This document shows, piece after piece, positions 26,800 through 35,608 of a DNA stretch of 64,000 nucleotides. The position numbers and the translations under genes are program-made. The notes under the pieces were generated by a model. The model was not told where the DNA came from, searched no databases, and saw only the letters and a program-made list of their open reading frames with translations. The DNA comes from Candidatus Poribacteria bacterium (GTDB lineage: Bacteria; Poribacteria; WGA-4E; WGA-3G). Where the stretch lies: assembly GCA_026702755.1 (NCBI GenBank), contig JAPPBX010000080.1, forward strand, positions 1 through 64,000, read 5' to 3'. Positions within the stretch are counted from its first letter, which is position 1, and each line of letters begins with the position of its first letter.

Positions 26800-27537
26800 C
26801 TATGAAATCCCATCCCAATATTTCCACATATCGTCGGGAGTCTCAAACTTAATCTGGTCCAAATCTTTTCGGCGGTACCGAGAGATGAGTGCGATTCGGA
26901 CGTTGCGACCACAGTTGGATCCAGCCGTGTGGCTCATTTGATGATGCCAGAAACAGACATCACCTGCCCCGCCTGTGAATTCGTAACTCGGTCCCAAATC
27001 AAACGGAGCGATACCACCCGGAAGGCTATCCAAGTCGTGATGTCTAAAGTATTCTGCCCAAATCCGGTGGCTTCCGGGCCAAACCGTAAACCCGCCACCC
27101 TGTTCTTCAACTGTGTCGAGATAGACGGTAGCACCGAGCGTGAAGGCACCGACAACACCTTTAGGCACCCCGTTCGTGGGGGTATGGTAACCGTCAAGAT
27201 GTCCCCTGGGTTCGCTCCATTTTCTGTCTGGGTCTGGAAAATTGATATGCGGTCCTGCTCCGCCGCTGGCGTTCAATTTGCCCTCACCGACGAGTTCTTC
27301 TGCCATAGCGAAGACTCGGTTGTTATATGTTGTCCCGCTGATAACATCTTCGCTGCCAACAGGCACTGTACGATAACCTTTACGAATCCAGGACTCTGGG
27401 TCGTTCCGATCTTCTTCCAGCTCTTCCCAAAGTCTGTCAAGTGCGGCATCAATCGCTTCCTGTTCCAGCGCGCCGCGGACGACCAAATAGCCATTTTCTT
27501 TAAAGAACGTTCTGTCTGCTTCCGTTAAATATGCCAT
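26800..27537 (-). CDS. Phytanoyl-CoA dioxygenase (PhyH) family protein
   Basis: A 245-residue Fe(II)/2-oxoglutarate-dependent oxygenase. The double-stranded beta-helix metal triad is visible: H113 and D115 in GHLDGYH, and H203 in MSHTAGSN, with the 2-oxoglutarate-binding Arg at about 214 in RNVRIALISRY. FFKENGYLVVRGAL at the N terminus is the standard family opening. Members hydroxylate varied small molecules, and the substrate here is unknown. GGGAGAAACGGAACC precedes the ATG. An enolase-superfamily gene lies 209 bp upstream on the same strand and may share its pathway. Confidence 0.92.
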   Translation of the reverse strand: MAYLTEADRTFFKENGYLVVRGALEQEAIDAALDRLWEELEEDRNDPESWIRKGYRTVPVGSEDVISGTTYNNRVFAMAEELVGEGKLNASGGAGPHINFPDPDRKWSEPRGHLDGYHTPTNGVPKGVVGAFTLGATVYLDTVEEQGGGFTVWPGSHRIWAEYFRHHDLDSLPGGIAPFDLGPSYEFTGGAGDVCFWHHQMSHTAGSNCGRNVRIALISRYRRKDLDQIKFETPDDMWKYWDGIS

Positions 27538-27746
27538 GGTTCCGTTTCTCCCAGAATGTTTTGTGATCTGCCTTCAGGTTCGGAGATCGTTTCTCCTAAC
27601 TTGTGTTGGCTTCAGCAAGTGCTGTGCCTACGGATTTGGAGGGTTGCAATATTTCTCCTATCCTCCAACAAACCACTTTATTAGCATAGCTACTGCTATC
27701 ATACCAACGATGTATATAAGGGTTTCTATCGGTATCCCAATTACCA

Positions 27747-28871
27747 CTATGCACGAACCTCAAATCCATTCTCTTCACGCGCTTTTTGGTAAGGTATCTC
27801 GTCTATATTCAATCCGAAACCCAGACTTTGGGGAACATTCACATAACCGTTGGATATGGAATAACCCGAATCATCTATACCCGGAGTCGTCGCGTGATCC
27901 CACTCGGTGAACTCAAACCGCTCTACCTTCGCTGCAAGGTGACAGGTGACGAAATTGCCATAATAACCACCATAGTGATGTGGTGCTGTGCCAACGTCCA
28001 CCGCATCTAATTCGGGACCGAGTTCAAGCCAGCGTGAGAAACCGGGGTAAAAAATATCGTATTGCACGATGTCAATGAGTCCATCTTTTGCCCAGTCTAC
28101 CAAATTCGGTGAGGCACCACCTTCGCCATCTGCGATACGCGTTTCTAAACCTTCGGCGTTCAGCCATTCCTTCAGTAGACTATAAACACGGGCATCTTCG
28201 TGAAACGCTTCTTCCATCCAATAGACATTTGCATCAGCAGCTCCACCTAATACCTGCTTTGTAAGATTGAGGTTATAGCCGTTGTTTGCGTCTATCAAAA
28301 TCGAAGCATCGGGTCCGACAGCCTCGCGGACAGCACGAATAACATCAATATCCCGTTGTGTCCCTTTATCGAGTGGCATGTGCATCGCGCCGCGCCCTAC
28401 CTTGATTTTGTAGGCGTTATGTCCGCGTGCCTTCCCCTCTAATGCCTCGGACGCAATAAGTGCCGCCGCTTCAGCATTGTCCTCAAGGTGCAAATCATCG
28501 ATGTAGAGCGAAGTATCATAACACGGGGCGCGAAATTCTCCATTCCCTCCAGAAAGCATCGCATAGACCGGTTTTTGCGCCAAATTTCCCACCAGATCCC
28601 AGAGTGGATACTCCAACATTCTGAATTCTTCGGTGACACCACTTTCTGCCTTGAAAGCATCATTGAGTTGAAACCCAACGATTGCTTCCGCTTTTTCGCG
28701 CGAGATTGGCGAAAACCCAAAACCACTGGCACCATCTGTTGTCGTTAGACGTGCGATGGCGGGACGGACATACAATCCATGTTCACCGAGTCGCGAGTTG
28801 CAGCCAGCTTTACGAGGGCGTTCACCTGTTAAGCGTGCCCATTCAATTCGTTCGATTCTTACATCTTCCAC
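27747..28871 (-). CDS. Mandelate racemase / muconate-lactonizing-type enzyme
   Basis: A 374-residue enolase-superfamily enzyme. The barrel contains the paired Lys motif KIK at 155-157, metal ligands D194 (ILIDANNGYN), E220 (YWMEEAF) and a third in IADGEGG (D248 or E250), and YDIFYPGFSRW in place of the usual KxD/His strand. It is less like the galactonate-type enzyme at 16.2 kb and may belong to a distinct subgroup. AGAGTGGAAG precedes the ATG. The 209-bp gap to the downstream PhyH gene contains no recognisable element. The reaction is probably alpha-proton abstraction on a carboxylate, substrate unknown. Confidence 0.88.
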   Translation of the reverse strand: MEDVRIERIEWARLTGERPRKAGCNSRLGEHGLYVRPAIARLTTTDGASGFGFSPISREKAEAIVGFQLNDAFKAESGVTEEFRMLEYPLWDLVGNLAQKPVYAMLSGGNGEFRAPCYDTSLYIDDLHLEDNAEAAALIASEALEGKARGHNAYKIKVGRGAMHMPLDKGTQRDIDVIRAVREAVGPDASILIDANNGYNLNLTKQVLGGAADANVYWMEEAFHEDARVYSLLKEWLNAEGLETRIADGEGGASPNLVDWAKDGLIDIVQYDIFYPGFSRWLELGPELDAVDVGTAPHHYGGYYGNFVTCHLAAKVERFEFTEWDHATTPGIDDSGYSISNGYVNVPQSLGFGLNIDEIPYQKAREENGFEVRA

Positions 28872-28993
28872 TCTTACTGACCTCCGTAGGTATCGTTTTA
28901 GCAGTGCCGTTTTCGTTAAAAGGAGAGGCGCGATCCTATGTTTATATAGGAAGTTGCGCCTTAAAAAATAATTAAATCTCGTAGAATAAGCCG

Positions 28994-29503
28994 CTATAAT
29001 TGCGTTTCAAGAAGTGCCAGACTTGCGGGGTCCAACCGATGGTAGTTCTCAATTTCGTAGCGATTGCCATCGGCATCTTTAATAAGCACTCGCCCGTTTT
29101 CAAGGCTGACGACATCGTAGCGAGTCCGCATGCCAAAGGTTACGGGACCACGGTTGGTTTCCACGACCCACCGCGTAACACCGAATTCGCCCTCAAGTTC
29201 ATGGATCTTGGTGATTTTCGGCATAAAATATCGCTTCTGCAACTCTGACACGAGGATTTCCGCCGACTCTCGCGGTAACTGTCGGATGTCCTGAATAATA
29301 CCGATTTCTTCGCCTTCGCTATCCAGCAGTGTGATATATTTGTTGGAATCAGTGAGTGGGAAGGATCGGATTGCTTCAACGTTTGTGTGGCTTGTGCCAT
29401 CCGGCAGTTCAACCGTGAGTTCTTCAAACGAATCTCGCGCAATTTTGACCTTGGGGGCATCAAGGAACTGCACCTCATCGGTAATCGGCGTAGCTTCCTG
29501 CAT
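28994..29503 (-). CDS. DUF1854 protein partnered with ABC exporter
   Basis: A 169-residue cytosolic protein with the DUF1854 pattern: RSFPLTDSNKYITLLDSEGEEIG, then RYFMPKITKIHELEGEFG, WVVETNRGP, DVVSLENGRVLIKDADGNRY and a terminal DPASLALLE. DUF1854 proteins are usually encoded next to a type I ABC exporter; in some proteobacteria the pair is linked to cyanophycin metabolism, but no cyanophycin gene is seen here. The ATG at 29503 follows AGGAGAAACC. The gene lies 80 bp after the exporter stop on the same strand. It is probably a regulatory or accessory subunit. Confidence 0.85.
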   Translation of the reverse strand: MQEATPITDEVQFLDAPKVKIARDSFEELTVELPDGTSHTNVEAIRSFPLTDSNKYITLLDSEGEEIGIIQDIRQLPRESAEILVSELQKRYFMPKITKIHELEGEFGVTRWVVETNRGPVTFGMRTRYDVVSLENGRVLIKDADGNRYEIENYHRLDPASLALLETQL

Positions 29504-29583
29504 AACGTGGTTTCTCCTTCTTCTATAGCAGGGAGGGTGCGGTGTGCGCTTTCTAAGCGTACACCGCAAAAATGTGTTATTGC

Positions 29584-32040
29584 CTACAAGGCACGAATCT
29601 TTGACAATTCCGTCTGCTTCTCACACAAGACTGCGTAAGTACCATCTTTGGCAAGAAGTTCTTCATGCGTACCGATTTCGTCAACTTTCCCATCTTTCAG
29701 CACGACTAACCGGTCAGCATACTTGAGCGTAGAGAGTCGGTGCGCGATGGCAAATACAGTACGACCGCGGACGAGCCGTTCCAACGCTTCCTGAATATTC
29801 GACTCGGTTTCTGTGTCTACGGACGATGTCGCTTCGTCTAAGATAAGGATTCTTGGGTCTTTCAGGATCGCGCGGGCGATAGAAATTCGCTGTCGTTCGC
29901 CGCCGGACACGCGAGCACCACGTTCACCGACCATTGTATCGTAACCATCGGTGAATTTGATGATAAATTCATGTGCATTTGCTGCTTTCGCTGCAGCGAT
30001 AATTTCATGCCGAGAAGCCCCCGGTTTCGAGTAACCAATATTTTCGGCTATTGTCCCTTGGAACAGGAATGGATCTTGAAGCACCACACCTACTTGTTGC
30101 CGCAGTGCTTTCAACTTAATGTCTTGGGTATCATGCCCATCAATCTCTATTGAACCTTCACTTGGATCATAGAAGCGGGTAATCAGGTTAATCACGGTGC
30201 TCTTTCCAGCACCGCTGTGTCCGACGAGTCCAATCATCTCACCTGCCTCTGCTCGGAAACTGATACCGTTGATGGCGTTCTTTTCTGTGTCGTAAGAGAA
30301 ATAGACATCCTTGAATTCGACATCGCCTTTGATATTTTCAAGGGTGACCGCACCTTCTCTGTCCGCAACACTTGGGGGGGTGTCTATGATTTCAAATACT
30401 CGTTCGGCAGATGTTGCGGCTCGGATGAATCGTTCGTTCATCTGACAGAGTGTGTAAACAGGTCTGAAGAACCGTCCCATTAATGCCTGGAACATAAAAA
30501 GTTCACCGAGCGTTAACAGTCCATTGAAGATTTGTGAACCACCAATCAACCATATCAAGATAGAACCGGAAAAGATAATAAATTCCATGATCGGGCGGTA
30601 CAGCGTATACAACTTCGCCGCATTCATTTCGCCATCGAACACCTGATACGTCTTTTCGCTAAATCGGTTTACCTCGTAGCGTTCGCGCGCAAAAGCCTTG
30701 ACGACTCGCACGCCTGGAATGGTACTTGCCAGTATTGTGCTAATGTCGGCATGCCGCTTCCATAGCACGGAAAACACTTTGCCCATCTTTTTCCCAAAGA
30801 AGATGGTAAAGAAAATAAGGCAGGGCACCGGAATCAACGTCCACGCAGCCAGTTTCCAATTGGTGAGAAACATAAAGGCGCAGATATAAACGAGCGTTAG
30901 TGAATCACCAATTAAATCTTGCAAGCCACTTGCAATGAACTCGCGGAGCCTTGCTACATCGCTTGTGATTCTTGACATGAGGTTACCGGTGTCACGCTGA
31001 TTGTAAAAATCTAAGGAAAGCGAGTTGAGATGCTCGTATGTTTCGTTCCGAAGTCTGCGCGTGATATTTTGGCCTACCCATGCCATCATATAGCCCCGGA
31101 CAGCACCAGCACCCATCGTGAAAACATTGAAACTAATCATTAAAATGATAATGGTGGTAAGGTGCCCCCAACTTCCAGCAACAGGAAGCGTTAGCCACCC
31201 TGAAACACCTTCAACTATCCCGCTGAGTTGTCCCCATGTCGGATCTGGAATCGGTTCACCAGTTGCGGTTAACGTAGCTCCGCTGACCCTACTTTGTGCT
31301 GGAGAAAGGACATTATCAACGACCTCCTTGCTCAGAACAGCTGGGAACAACGAAACGAGCCGGATAACCATCATCAAAGCAAGAGCAGGAACGGCAACGT
31401 GCCAAAAAGGGAATGAATATCTAATAAGTCGGAAGATGAGTTTCCCTTTTTCAACACAATTAACACAAACGCCAGACCAGCGCGGTAACGGTTGTCCGCA
31501 TTTTTCACACTTGTTTTTATTTTTACCCCAGCCTTGCGGACGGTGTTGTTCCTCATGTTCTACATCCGGGTTCGCGTCTTGGACGAGCGTTTCCAATTCA
31601 GGCGTTGCTAACTCGAATTTTGGCGAGACTCGGCGTGAATAACGTGCAACTTCCGTGGCATCCTCGGACGTTCTGATTTTGAGGATATTGTTGCCGTACA
31701 TTTCAACGATCTCAACAGCCTCAACTGATGTGAGTGGAATCTCACGAACTTGATGCTCAGGAGCACCGTTCTGGTTGAAAGCGAGGAGTCGTCTATCCGT
31801 AGCAATTACCCAATCTTTGCCATAATTGCCATCGAACCGAAGGTCGGTTGAAACAGCGACTTTAATTTCTTCGCCCTTTGCAAGTAACTCATGTGCCCGT
31901 GTTTCCAATTCCTCGGGCATTTCTTCCATTGTTGTTAACTCTTCGTTAGCCTGTTCGTCGGATGCGGGCTGTCCGTTAGAAGGGCCTTTCCGTAGAAATG
32001 TGCGCCTCACATCGGATGACTTCGACATTATCCCGCGCAT
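29584..32040 (-). CDS. ABC exporter half-transporter with N-terminal PH-like domain and zinc ribbon
   Basis: An 818-residue fused permease/ATPase. Residues 50-150 look like a bacterial PH-type domain (WVIATDRRLLAFNQNG, then PLTSVEAVEIVEMYGNNILKI). A zinc ribbon follows with C178-x2-C181 and C192-x2-C195. Six transmembrane helices span about 205-520. The ATPase has Walker A GHSGAGKST, signature VSGGERQRISIARAIL and Walker B ILILDEATSS. The architecture is that of lipid, peptide or drug exporters that dimerise. ATG at 32040 has GGGGGT upstream; an ATG four codons later is possible. It is followed by its DUF1854 partner. The PH and zinc-ribbon additions suggest regulation at the membrane. Confidence 0.9.
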   Translation of the reverse strand: MRGIMSKSSDVRRTFLRKGPSNGQPASDEQANEELTTMEEMPEELETRAHELLAKGEEIKVAVSTDLRFDGNYGKDWVIATDRRLLAFNQNGAPEHQVREIPLTSVEAVEIVEMYGNNILKIRTSEDATEVARYSRRVSPKFELATPELETLVQDANPDVEHEEQHRPQGWGKNKNKCEKCGQPLPRWSGVCVNCVEKGKLIFRLIRYSFPFWHVAVPALALMMVIRLVSLFPAVLSKEVVDNVLSPAQSRVSGATLTATGEPIPDPTWGQLSGIVEGVSGWLTLPVAGSWGHLTTIIILMISFNVFTMGAGAVRGYMMAWVGQNITRRLRNETYEHLNSLSLDFYNQRDTGNLMSRITSDVARLREFIASGLQDLIGDSLTLVYICAFMFLTNWKLAAWTLIPVPCLIFFTIFFGKKMGKVFSVLWKRHADISTILASTIPGVRVVKAFARERYEVNRFSEKTYQVFDGEMNAAKLYTLYRPIMEFIIFSGSILIWLIGGSQIFNGLLTLGELFMFQALMGRFFRPVYTLCQMNERFIRAATSAERVFEIIDTPPSVADREGAVTLENIKGDVEFKDVYFSYDTEKNAINGISFRAEAGEMIGLVGHSGAGKSTVINLITRFYDPSEGSIEIDGHDTQDIKLKALRQQVGVVLQDPFLFQGTIAENIGYSKPGASRHEIIAAAKAANAHEFIIKFTDGYDTMVGERGARVSGGERQRISIARAILKDPRILILDEATSSVDTETESNIQEALERLVRGRTVFAIAHRLSTLKYADRLVVLKDGKVDEIGTHEELLAKDGTYAVLCEKQTELSKIRAL

Positions 32041-32223
32041 AAATTAAAACCCCCACAGATTAAAAGGCGTGGTTTATCAGCCTATATTAAACAATTAAGA
32101 CATTTTATTTAACGTAAAATATAGGAAAAGGGTTAAATTAAAATACAAAAAATTGACGAAAAGATATAAACATGCGCGGAATTGGCGGATTTAATCGTCT
32201 GGGACCTCAATTTGTCAATCAAT

Positions 32224-32640
32224 TTACGGATTCGGGGGCGATGTACAAATCAACACCTCCATAGACTCATCACCTGTATTTTCGATACCATGCTCACACC
32301 AGGGTGGCAGATGGATAAATGTACCCGCCTCAACAGGAACCTTTTCACCAGCAAGAGTCATTACCCCTTTTCCTTTTAGGATAACGTAGCATTCCTCGGT
32401 ATGATGGCTCCCCGGTTCAAGGACGACGTGCGGCGGTACAAAAAATATGACTAACCCCAAGTTTTGTGCGGGCGCGTTCGGGTTTGCTGGATGCACAACC
32501 CGTACGCCGATACCGTCGCAACCCGAGTACTTTACAGGCACACCGTCTTGGACTGTGACAACGTTCGCTTGCACCTGATGCGCAGGTTTCGGAATAGGAG
32601 GTTCTCCTTGATACCCTTTGAACATCGTAATTTTTGCCAT
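32224..32640 (-). CDS. Cupin-domain protein
   Basis: A 138-residue single-cupin protein. The conserved metal-binding strands read EPGSHHTEECYVILKGKGVM and, later, PWCEHGIENTGDE, giving the expected His/His/Glu and distal His set. Such small cupins are dioxygenases, isomerases or sugar-binding sensors, and this sequence does not decide. ATG at 32640 follows AAGGAGAAAAAA. The SDR gene ends 85 bp upstream, separated by two palindromic repeat units, so the two may form one transcription unit. Confidence 0.85.
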   Translation of the reverse strand: MAKITMFKGYQGEPPIPKPAHQVQANVVTVQDGVPVKYSGCDGIGVRVVHPANPNAPAQNLGLVIFFVPPHVVLEPGSHHTEECYVILKGKGVMTLAGEKVPVEAGTFIHLPPWCEHGIENTGDESMEVLICTSPPNP

Positions 32641-32661
32641 TTTTTTCTCCTTAATAGTAGT

Positions 32662-32720
32662 AGGCACACGCCCTGTGCCGTTAAACCCATACATAATAGC
32701 AGGCACACGGCGCGTGCTGT
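32662..32720. repeat. Two copies of a palindromic GGCACACG element
   Basis: Two 20-bp units start AGGCACACG and end GT, at 32662-32681 and 32701-32720, 39 bp apart. Sixteen of 20 positions match, and each contains its own inverted repeat (GGCAC...GTGCC; GCACACG.CGTGC). They fill the spacer between the SDR stop and the cupin start and look like REP-type units. A role in mRNA processing or partial termination is possible. Confidence 0.6.
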
Positions 32721-32725
32721 CATAT

Positions 32726-33544
32726 CTACCAATCTCGTGTATAGCCAGCGGTCCAGCCGCCATCTACCGTGAGGATGGTACCGTTAATATAGCTCGCATC
32801 TGGCGATACAAGAAACAGCACTGCTGCTGCCATTTCTGTCGTTTCTCCGGGTCGCCCCAGTGGAATGTGTGATAGTAGACTTGCGGCGTTCTCGGTGTAA
32901 GCACCGTCGTCTCCATAAAAAAGTGCCTCCGTGCCACGCGTCAGGGTTGAACCGGGCGCAACAGCATTTACCAAAATCCCTTCAGGACCCAATTCCAATG
33001 CCATTGAGCGGGTCAGGTTCGCAACGCCTGCTTTCGCCGCGACGTAAGCACTCTGCAGGCGCAGCGGTACCAATCCGGCGATAGAACTGATATTAACAAT
33101 GCGTCCAGTGGCATTCTCAGAACCAGATCTGCTATGAGATTTAAGGATATAAGGGATAACGGCACGGCTCGTCTTAAAAACGCCTGTGAGGTCTATTTCC
33201 ACGATCCGCTGCCAGTCCTCTAAGGTGTATTGATGGATCGGCACCCTATCGCTTCGGGTATTAACCCCGGCATTGTTTACGAGAATCTCGATTTTCCCGA
33301 AATGCGCCGCAATCTGAGCAGCGACATCCTCCATTTGTGCTGCGTCTGTTACGTTGCCCTCCACGAACAGACAGGTTCCACCCATCTCTTTAATCTCTTC
33401 CGTGGTTTTTATACCTGCTTGTGTGTCAATATCTACAATTGCCACGTGTGCACCGTTGTCGATCAGTGCGTCTACGGTGGCTCGCCCGATGCCATTCGCG
33501 CCCCCCGTAATAACTGCGACCTTTCCTTCAAGTGCAACCTTCAT
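32726..33544 (-). CDS. Short-chain dehydrogenase/reductase
   Basis: A 272-residue classical SDR. The NAD(P)-binding TGGANGIGRA is at about 13-22, the NNAG motif at about 90-93, and the active site S153/S154, Y167, K171 lies in NISSIAGLVP and AYVAAKAGV. D38 and D40 after the second strand suggest NAD preference. The C terminus reads YINGTILTVDGGW, as in 3-oxoacyl-ACP-reductase-like and sugar dehydrogenases. AAGGAGAATGAC precedes the ATG. It lies between the NhaC-type antiporter upstream and a cupin downstream. The substrate is unknown. Confidence 0.92.
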   Translation of the reverse strand: MKVALEGKVAVITGGANGIGRATVDALIDNGAHVAIVDIDTQAGIKTTEEIKEMGGTCLFVEGNVTDAAQMEDVAAQIAAHFGKIEILVNNAGVNTRSDRVPIHQYTLEDWQRIVEIDLTGVFKTSRAVIPYILKSHSRSGSENATGRIVNISSIAGLVPLRLQSAYVAAKAGVANLTRSMALELGPEGILVNAVAPGSTLTRGTEALFYGDDGAYTENAASLLSHIPLGRPGETTEMAAAVLFLVSPDASYINGTILTVDGGWTAGYTRDW

Positions 33545-33603
33545 GTCATTCTCCTTTTCCGTTTCAGGGTTTTTGTAGAGATGATGCTTTTCTCCGTTTC
33601 CAT

Positions 33604-35301
33604 CTACGACGCGGTTGGCGAGACATCACGCGATTCGTGAAACTTACGGAAAGCAGCGACACCATAGAACAACAAGACGATTAAGATTGTACCACCGGCG
33701 ATCCCCATCGCTGAGGAGATTCCAAGCGCGGCAGGGAGATAACCGCAGACCAAAGCGATGGTTGCAACGGTAAGACTGTAGGGGAGTTGTGTTCGGACAT
33801 GGTGCAGCGGATCGCAGCTACTGGCGATGGAGCTGAGAATCGTTGTATCTGAAAGCGGCGAGCAGTGGTCCCCGAAGATAGCACCGTCCAACACCGCACC
33901 GAGGCAAATGATTGTCGTTAATCCGTAACTCCCGTTGTCAAGCGAGAATGCCACTGGAATAGCAGTGGGTATCAGGATTGCCATTGTTCCCCAACTCGTA
34001 CCGGTAGCGAAAGAGGTCACGGACGCGCATATAAAGACGAGGAGTGGAAACCAGAGGGGTGAAACGATGTCACTAAGCATCGTCGCGAGAAATTGACCCG
34101 TCATCAGTCTATCGCAGCTCGCTTTTAAGCCCCATGCCAATAACAGAATACTCAACGGTGTGAGACTCCCTTTTACACCACTCCAAACGACTGGAAGGAT
34201 GTCTGAAAATCGCAGTTTTGAGAGCCAACGTGCACAGACAATTGCAACAATAAACCCGCTCGCGGCGGCACAAGCGAGAATCTTGACGTTGTCTGCCGCT
34301 GAAAGCGCGTTCCGCCATGCAGTGAGTGAGAAGATGGATCCTGTGCCTTTGCCATCTATCCAGAAACCACCTAACAGTAATCCGAAAAGTGTTAGAAGCG
34401 GTAAAACGGCTGAAAAAGGTTGTATAACAGCGTTTGGCAAACTGGTGAAAGACGCGGTATGTCCGAGTGCCTTCGCATCCGGTGCGGCAACATTTCCAGT
34501 TCTCCGCGCACGCGTTTCCGCTTTGTGCATCGCACCATAGTCCCTGCCACTGATTGCATTGACAATGACAAAAATAATGGTCAGGATACAGTAAAATCGG
34601 AAACCGAGTGCATCGAAGAACATCGAATATCCGTCACGTTCAAGTCCGATCGTCTTCGCGATATCTTCAAAAAGCCCCACCTCATAACCGATCCACGTGC
34701 TAACGAACGCGAGACCCGCAATCGGTGCACTCGTGGAATCCACAAGGAACGCCAATTTTTCGCGACTGACGCGATGATGATCGGTGAGTGGACGCATCGT
34801 CGGACCCACGAGCATAGCGTTGGAATAATCCCCAATAAAGATGAGAATGCCCATCAAACCCGTAATGAATTGTGCTGAACGTGGTCCCTTTGCGAACTGA
34901 GAGAGCCATACGATAACCCCACCGATGCCCCCGGATGCTACCACAACAGAGATTGTCGCCATAATGAGACACACGAATAGGACGACCCAGAAGTTAAATA
35001 GATCCACGCCATCATTGCCGATGCTTACAGCACGGGTGAACCATATTACTTCCGTCAAGAGACCACTTAGGGTAGCACCTTTTTGGGTCCACGACAGCAG
35101 GATTCCAACACCTACCGCTATGCCGAGGCTCGGCAGCAATCGGGTTGTCACGATTGCTAATGTGACAGCGAGTAGCGGTGGAAGGACGCTGTACCATACA
35201 AGGGTTTCGGCATCACTCACCTGCTCTGCACGCCACTTAAAAATGAGGCTAAGCCCCAAAAAGATTAAAAAGCCGATAACAAATTTCAGTTTAGAATTCA
35301 T
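33604..35301 (-). CDS. NhaC-family Na+/H+ antiporter-like membrane protein
   Basis: A 565-residue integral membrane protein with about 12-14 hydrophobic helices. Diagnostic stretches are GILIFIGDYSNAMLVGPTMRPL, SFATGTSWGTMAILIPTAIPVAF and LGAVLDGAIFGDHCSPLSDTTILSS, all typical of the NhaC superfamily. Members exchange Na+ for H+ or carry arginine, malate or lactate. I chose the ATG at 35301 because AAGGA sits 5 bases upstream; the ATG at 35316 has GAGGA only two bases away. It is followed after 59 bp by the SDR gene. Confidence 0.9.
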   Translation of the reverse strand: MNSKLKFVIGFLIFLGLSLIFKWRAEQVSDAETLVWYSVLPPLLAVTLAIVTTRLLPSLGIAVGVGILLSWTQKGATLSGLLTEVIWFTRAVSIGNDGVDLFNFWVVLFVCLIMATISVVVASGGIGGVIVWLSQFAKGPRSAQFITGLMGILIFIGDYSNAMLVGPTMRPLTDHHRVSREKLAFLVDSTSAPIAGLAFVSTWIGYEVGLFEDIAKTIGLERDGYSMFFDALGFRFYCILTIIFVIVNAISGRDYGAMHKAETRARRTGNVAAPDAKALGHTASFTSLPNAVIQPFSAVLPLLTLFGLLLGGFWIDGKGTGSIFSLTAWRNALSAADNVKILACAAASGFIVAIVCARWLSKLRFSDILPVVWSGVKGSLTPLSILLLAWGLKASCDRLMTGQFLATMLSDIVSPLWFPLLVFICASVTSFATGTSWGTMAILIPTAIPVAFSLDNGSYGLTTIICLGAVLDGAIFGDHCSPLSDTTILSSIASSCDPLHHVRTQLPYSLTVATIALVCGYLPAALGISSAMGIAGGTILIVLLFYGVAAFRKFHESRDVSPTAS

Positions 35302-35371
35302 CAGCGTCCTTGGCATGTTCCTCTTTAGATTTGTGGGATTTATCTGTTCTCGCTTGTGTGTATCATAGCAG

Positions 35372-35404
35372 TTTTTGGTGTCGCTTGCAAGCCTAAACTT
35401 ACCT
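35372..35404 (-). repeat. Diverged copy of the AGCAAGTTTTGGC palindromic repeat
   Basis: The minus strand reads AGGTAAGTTTAGGCTTGCAA and on to GCGACACCAAAAA. It keeps the 10-bp self-complementary core GCTTGCAAGC of the element at 38503, 44314 and 49420. It lies in the 307-bp spacer between the divergent nhaC-like and sigma-like genes, which otherwise holds only AT-rich sequence with weak promoter-like boxes. Confidence 0.55.
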
Positions 35405-35608
35405 ATGGAGGTATAAATATTTTGTCAAAAGTTACTGACGAAAACCTTTTGAAAGTCTTCGTTGTATCAAGACATACTATGAAAATATATACAAAAAAAA
35501 TACATACAAAAGACCTATTATGTCGGAATTCGCCCCAAATTTTCGTGATCTATATATGAAGGCAATCACACGATCATTTCGGAAAAGATGAGGTGAGCAC
35601 TTGAATAG

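Noticed and set aside
29584-32040. Calling the ABC exporter a cyanophycin-linked transporter
   Set aside because: The DUF1854 partner suggests the family, but no cyanophycin synthetase or cyanophycinase gene is in the window.
32532-32732. A small peptide gene (TARAVCLL-type) between the SDR and cupin genes
   Set aside because: The peptide is simply the translation of two palindromic repeat units, with no ribosome site of its own.
35356-35559. A 67-residue open frame upstream of the sigma-like gene
   Set aside because: Its only recognisable part (ACKPKL) is the translated palindromic repeat. The rest is AT-rich spacer.
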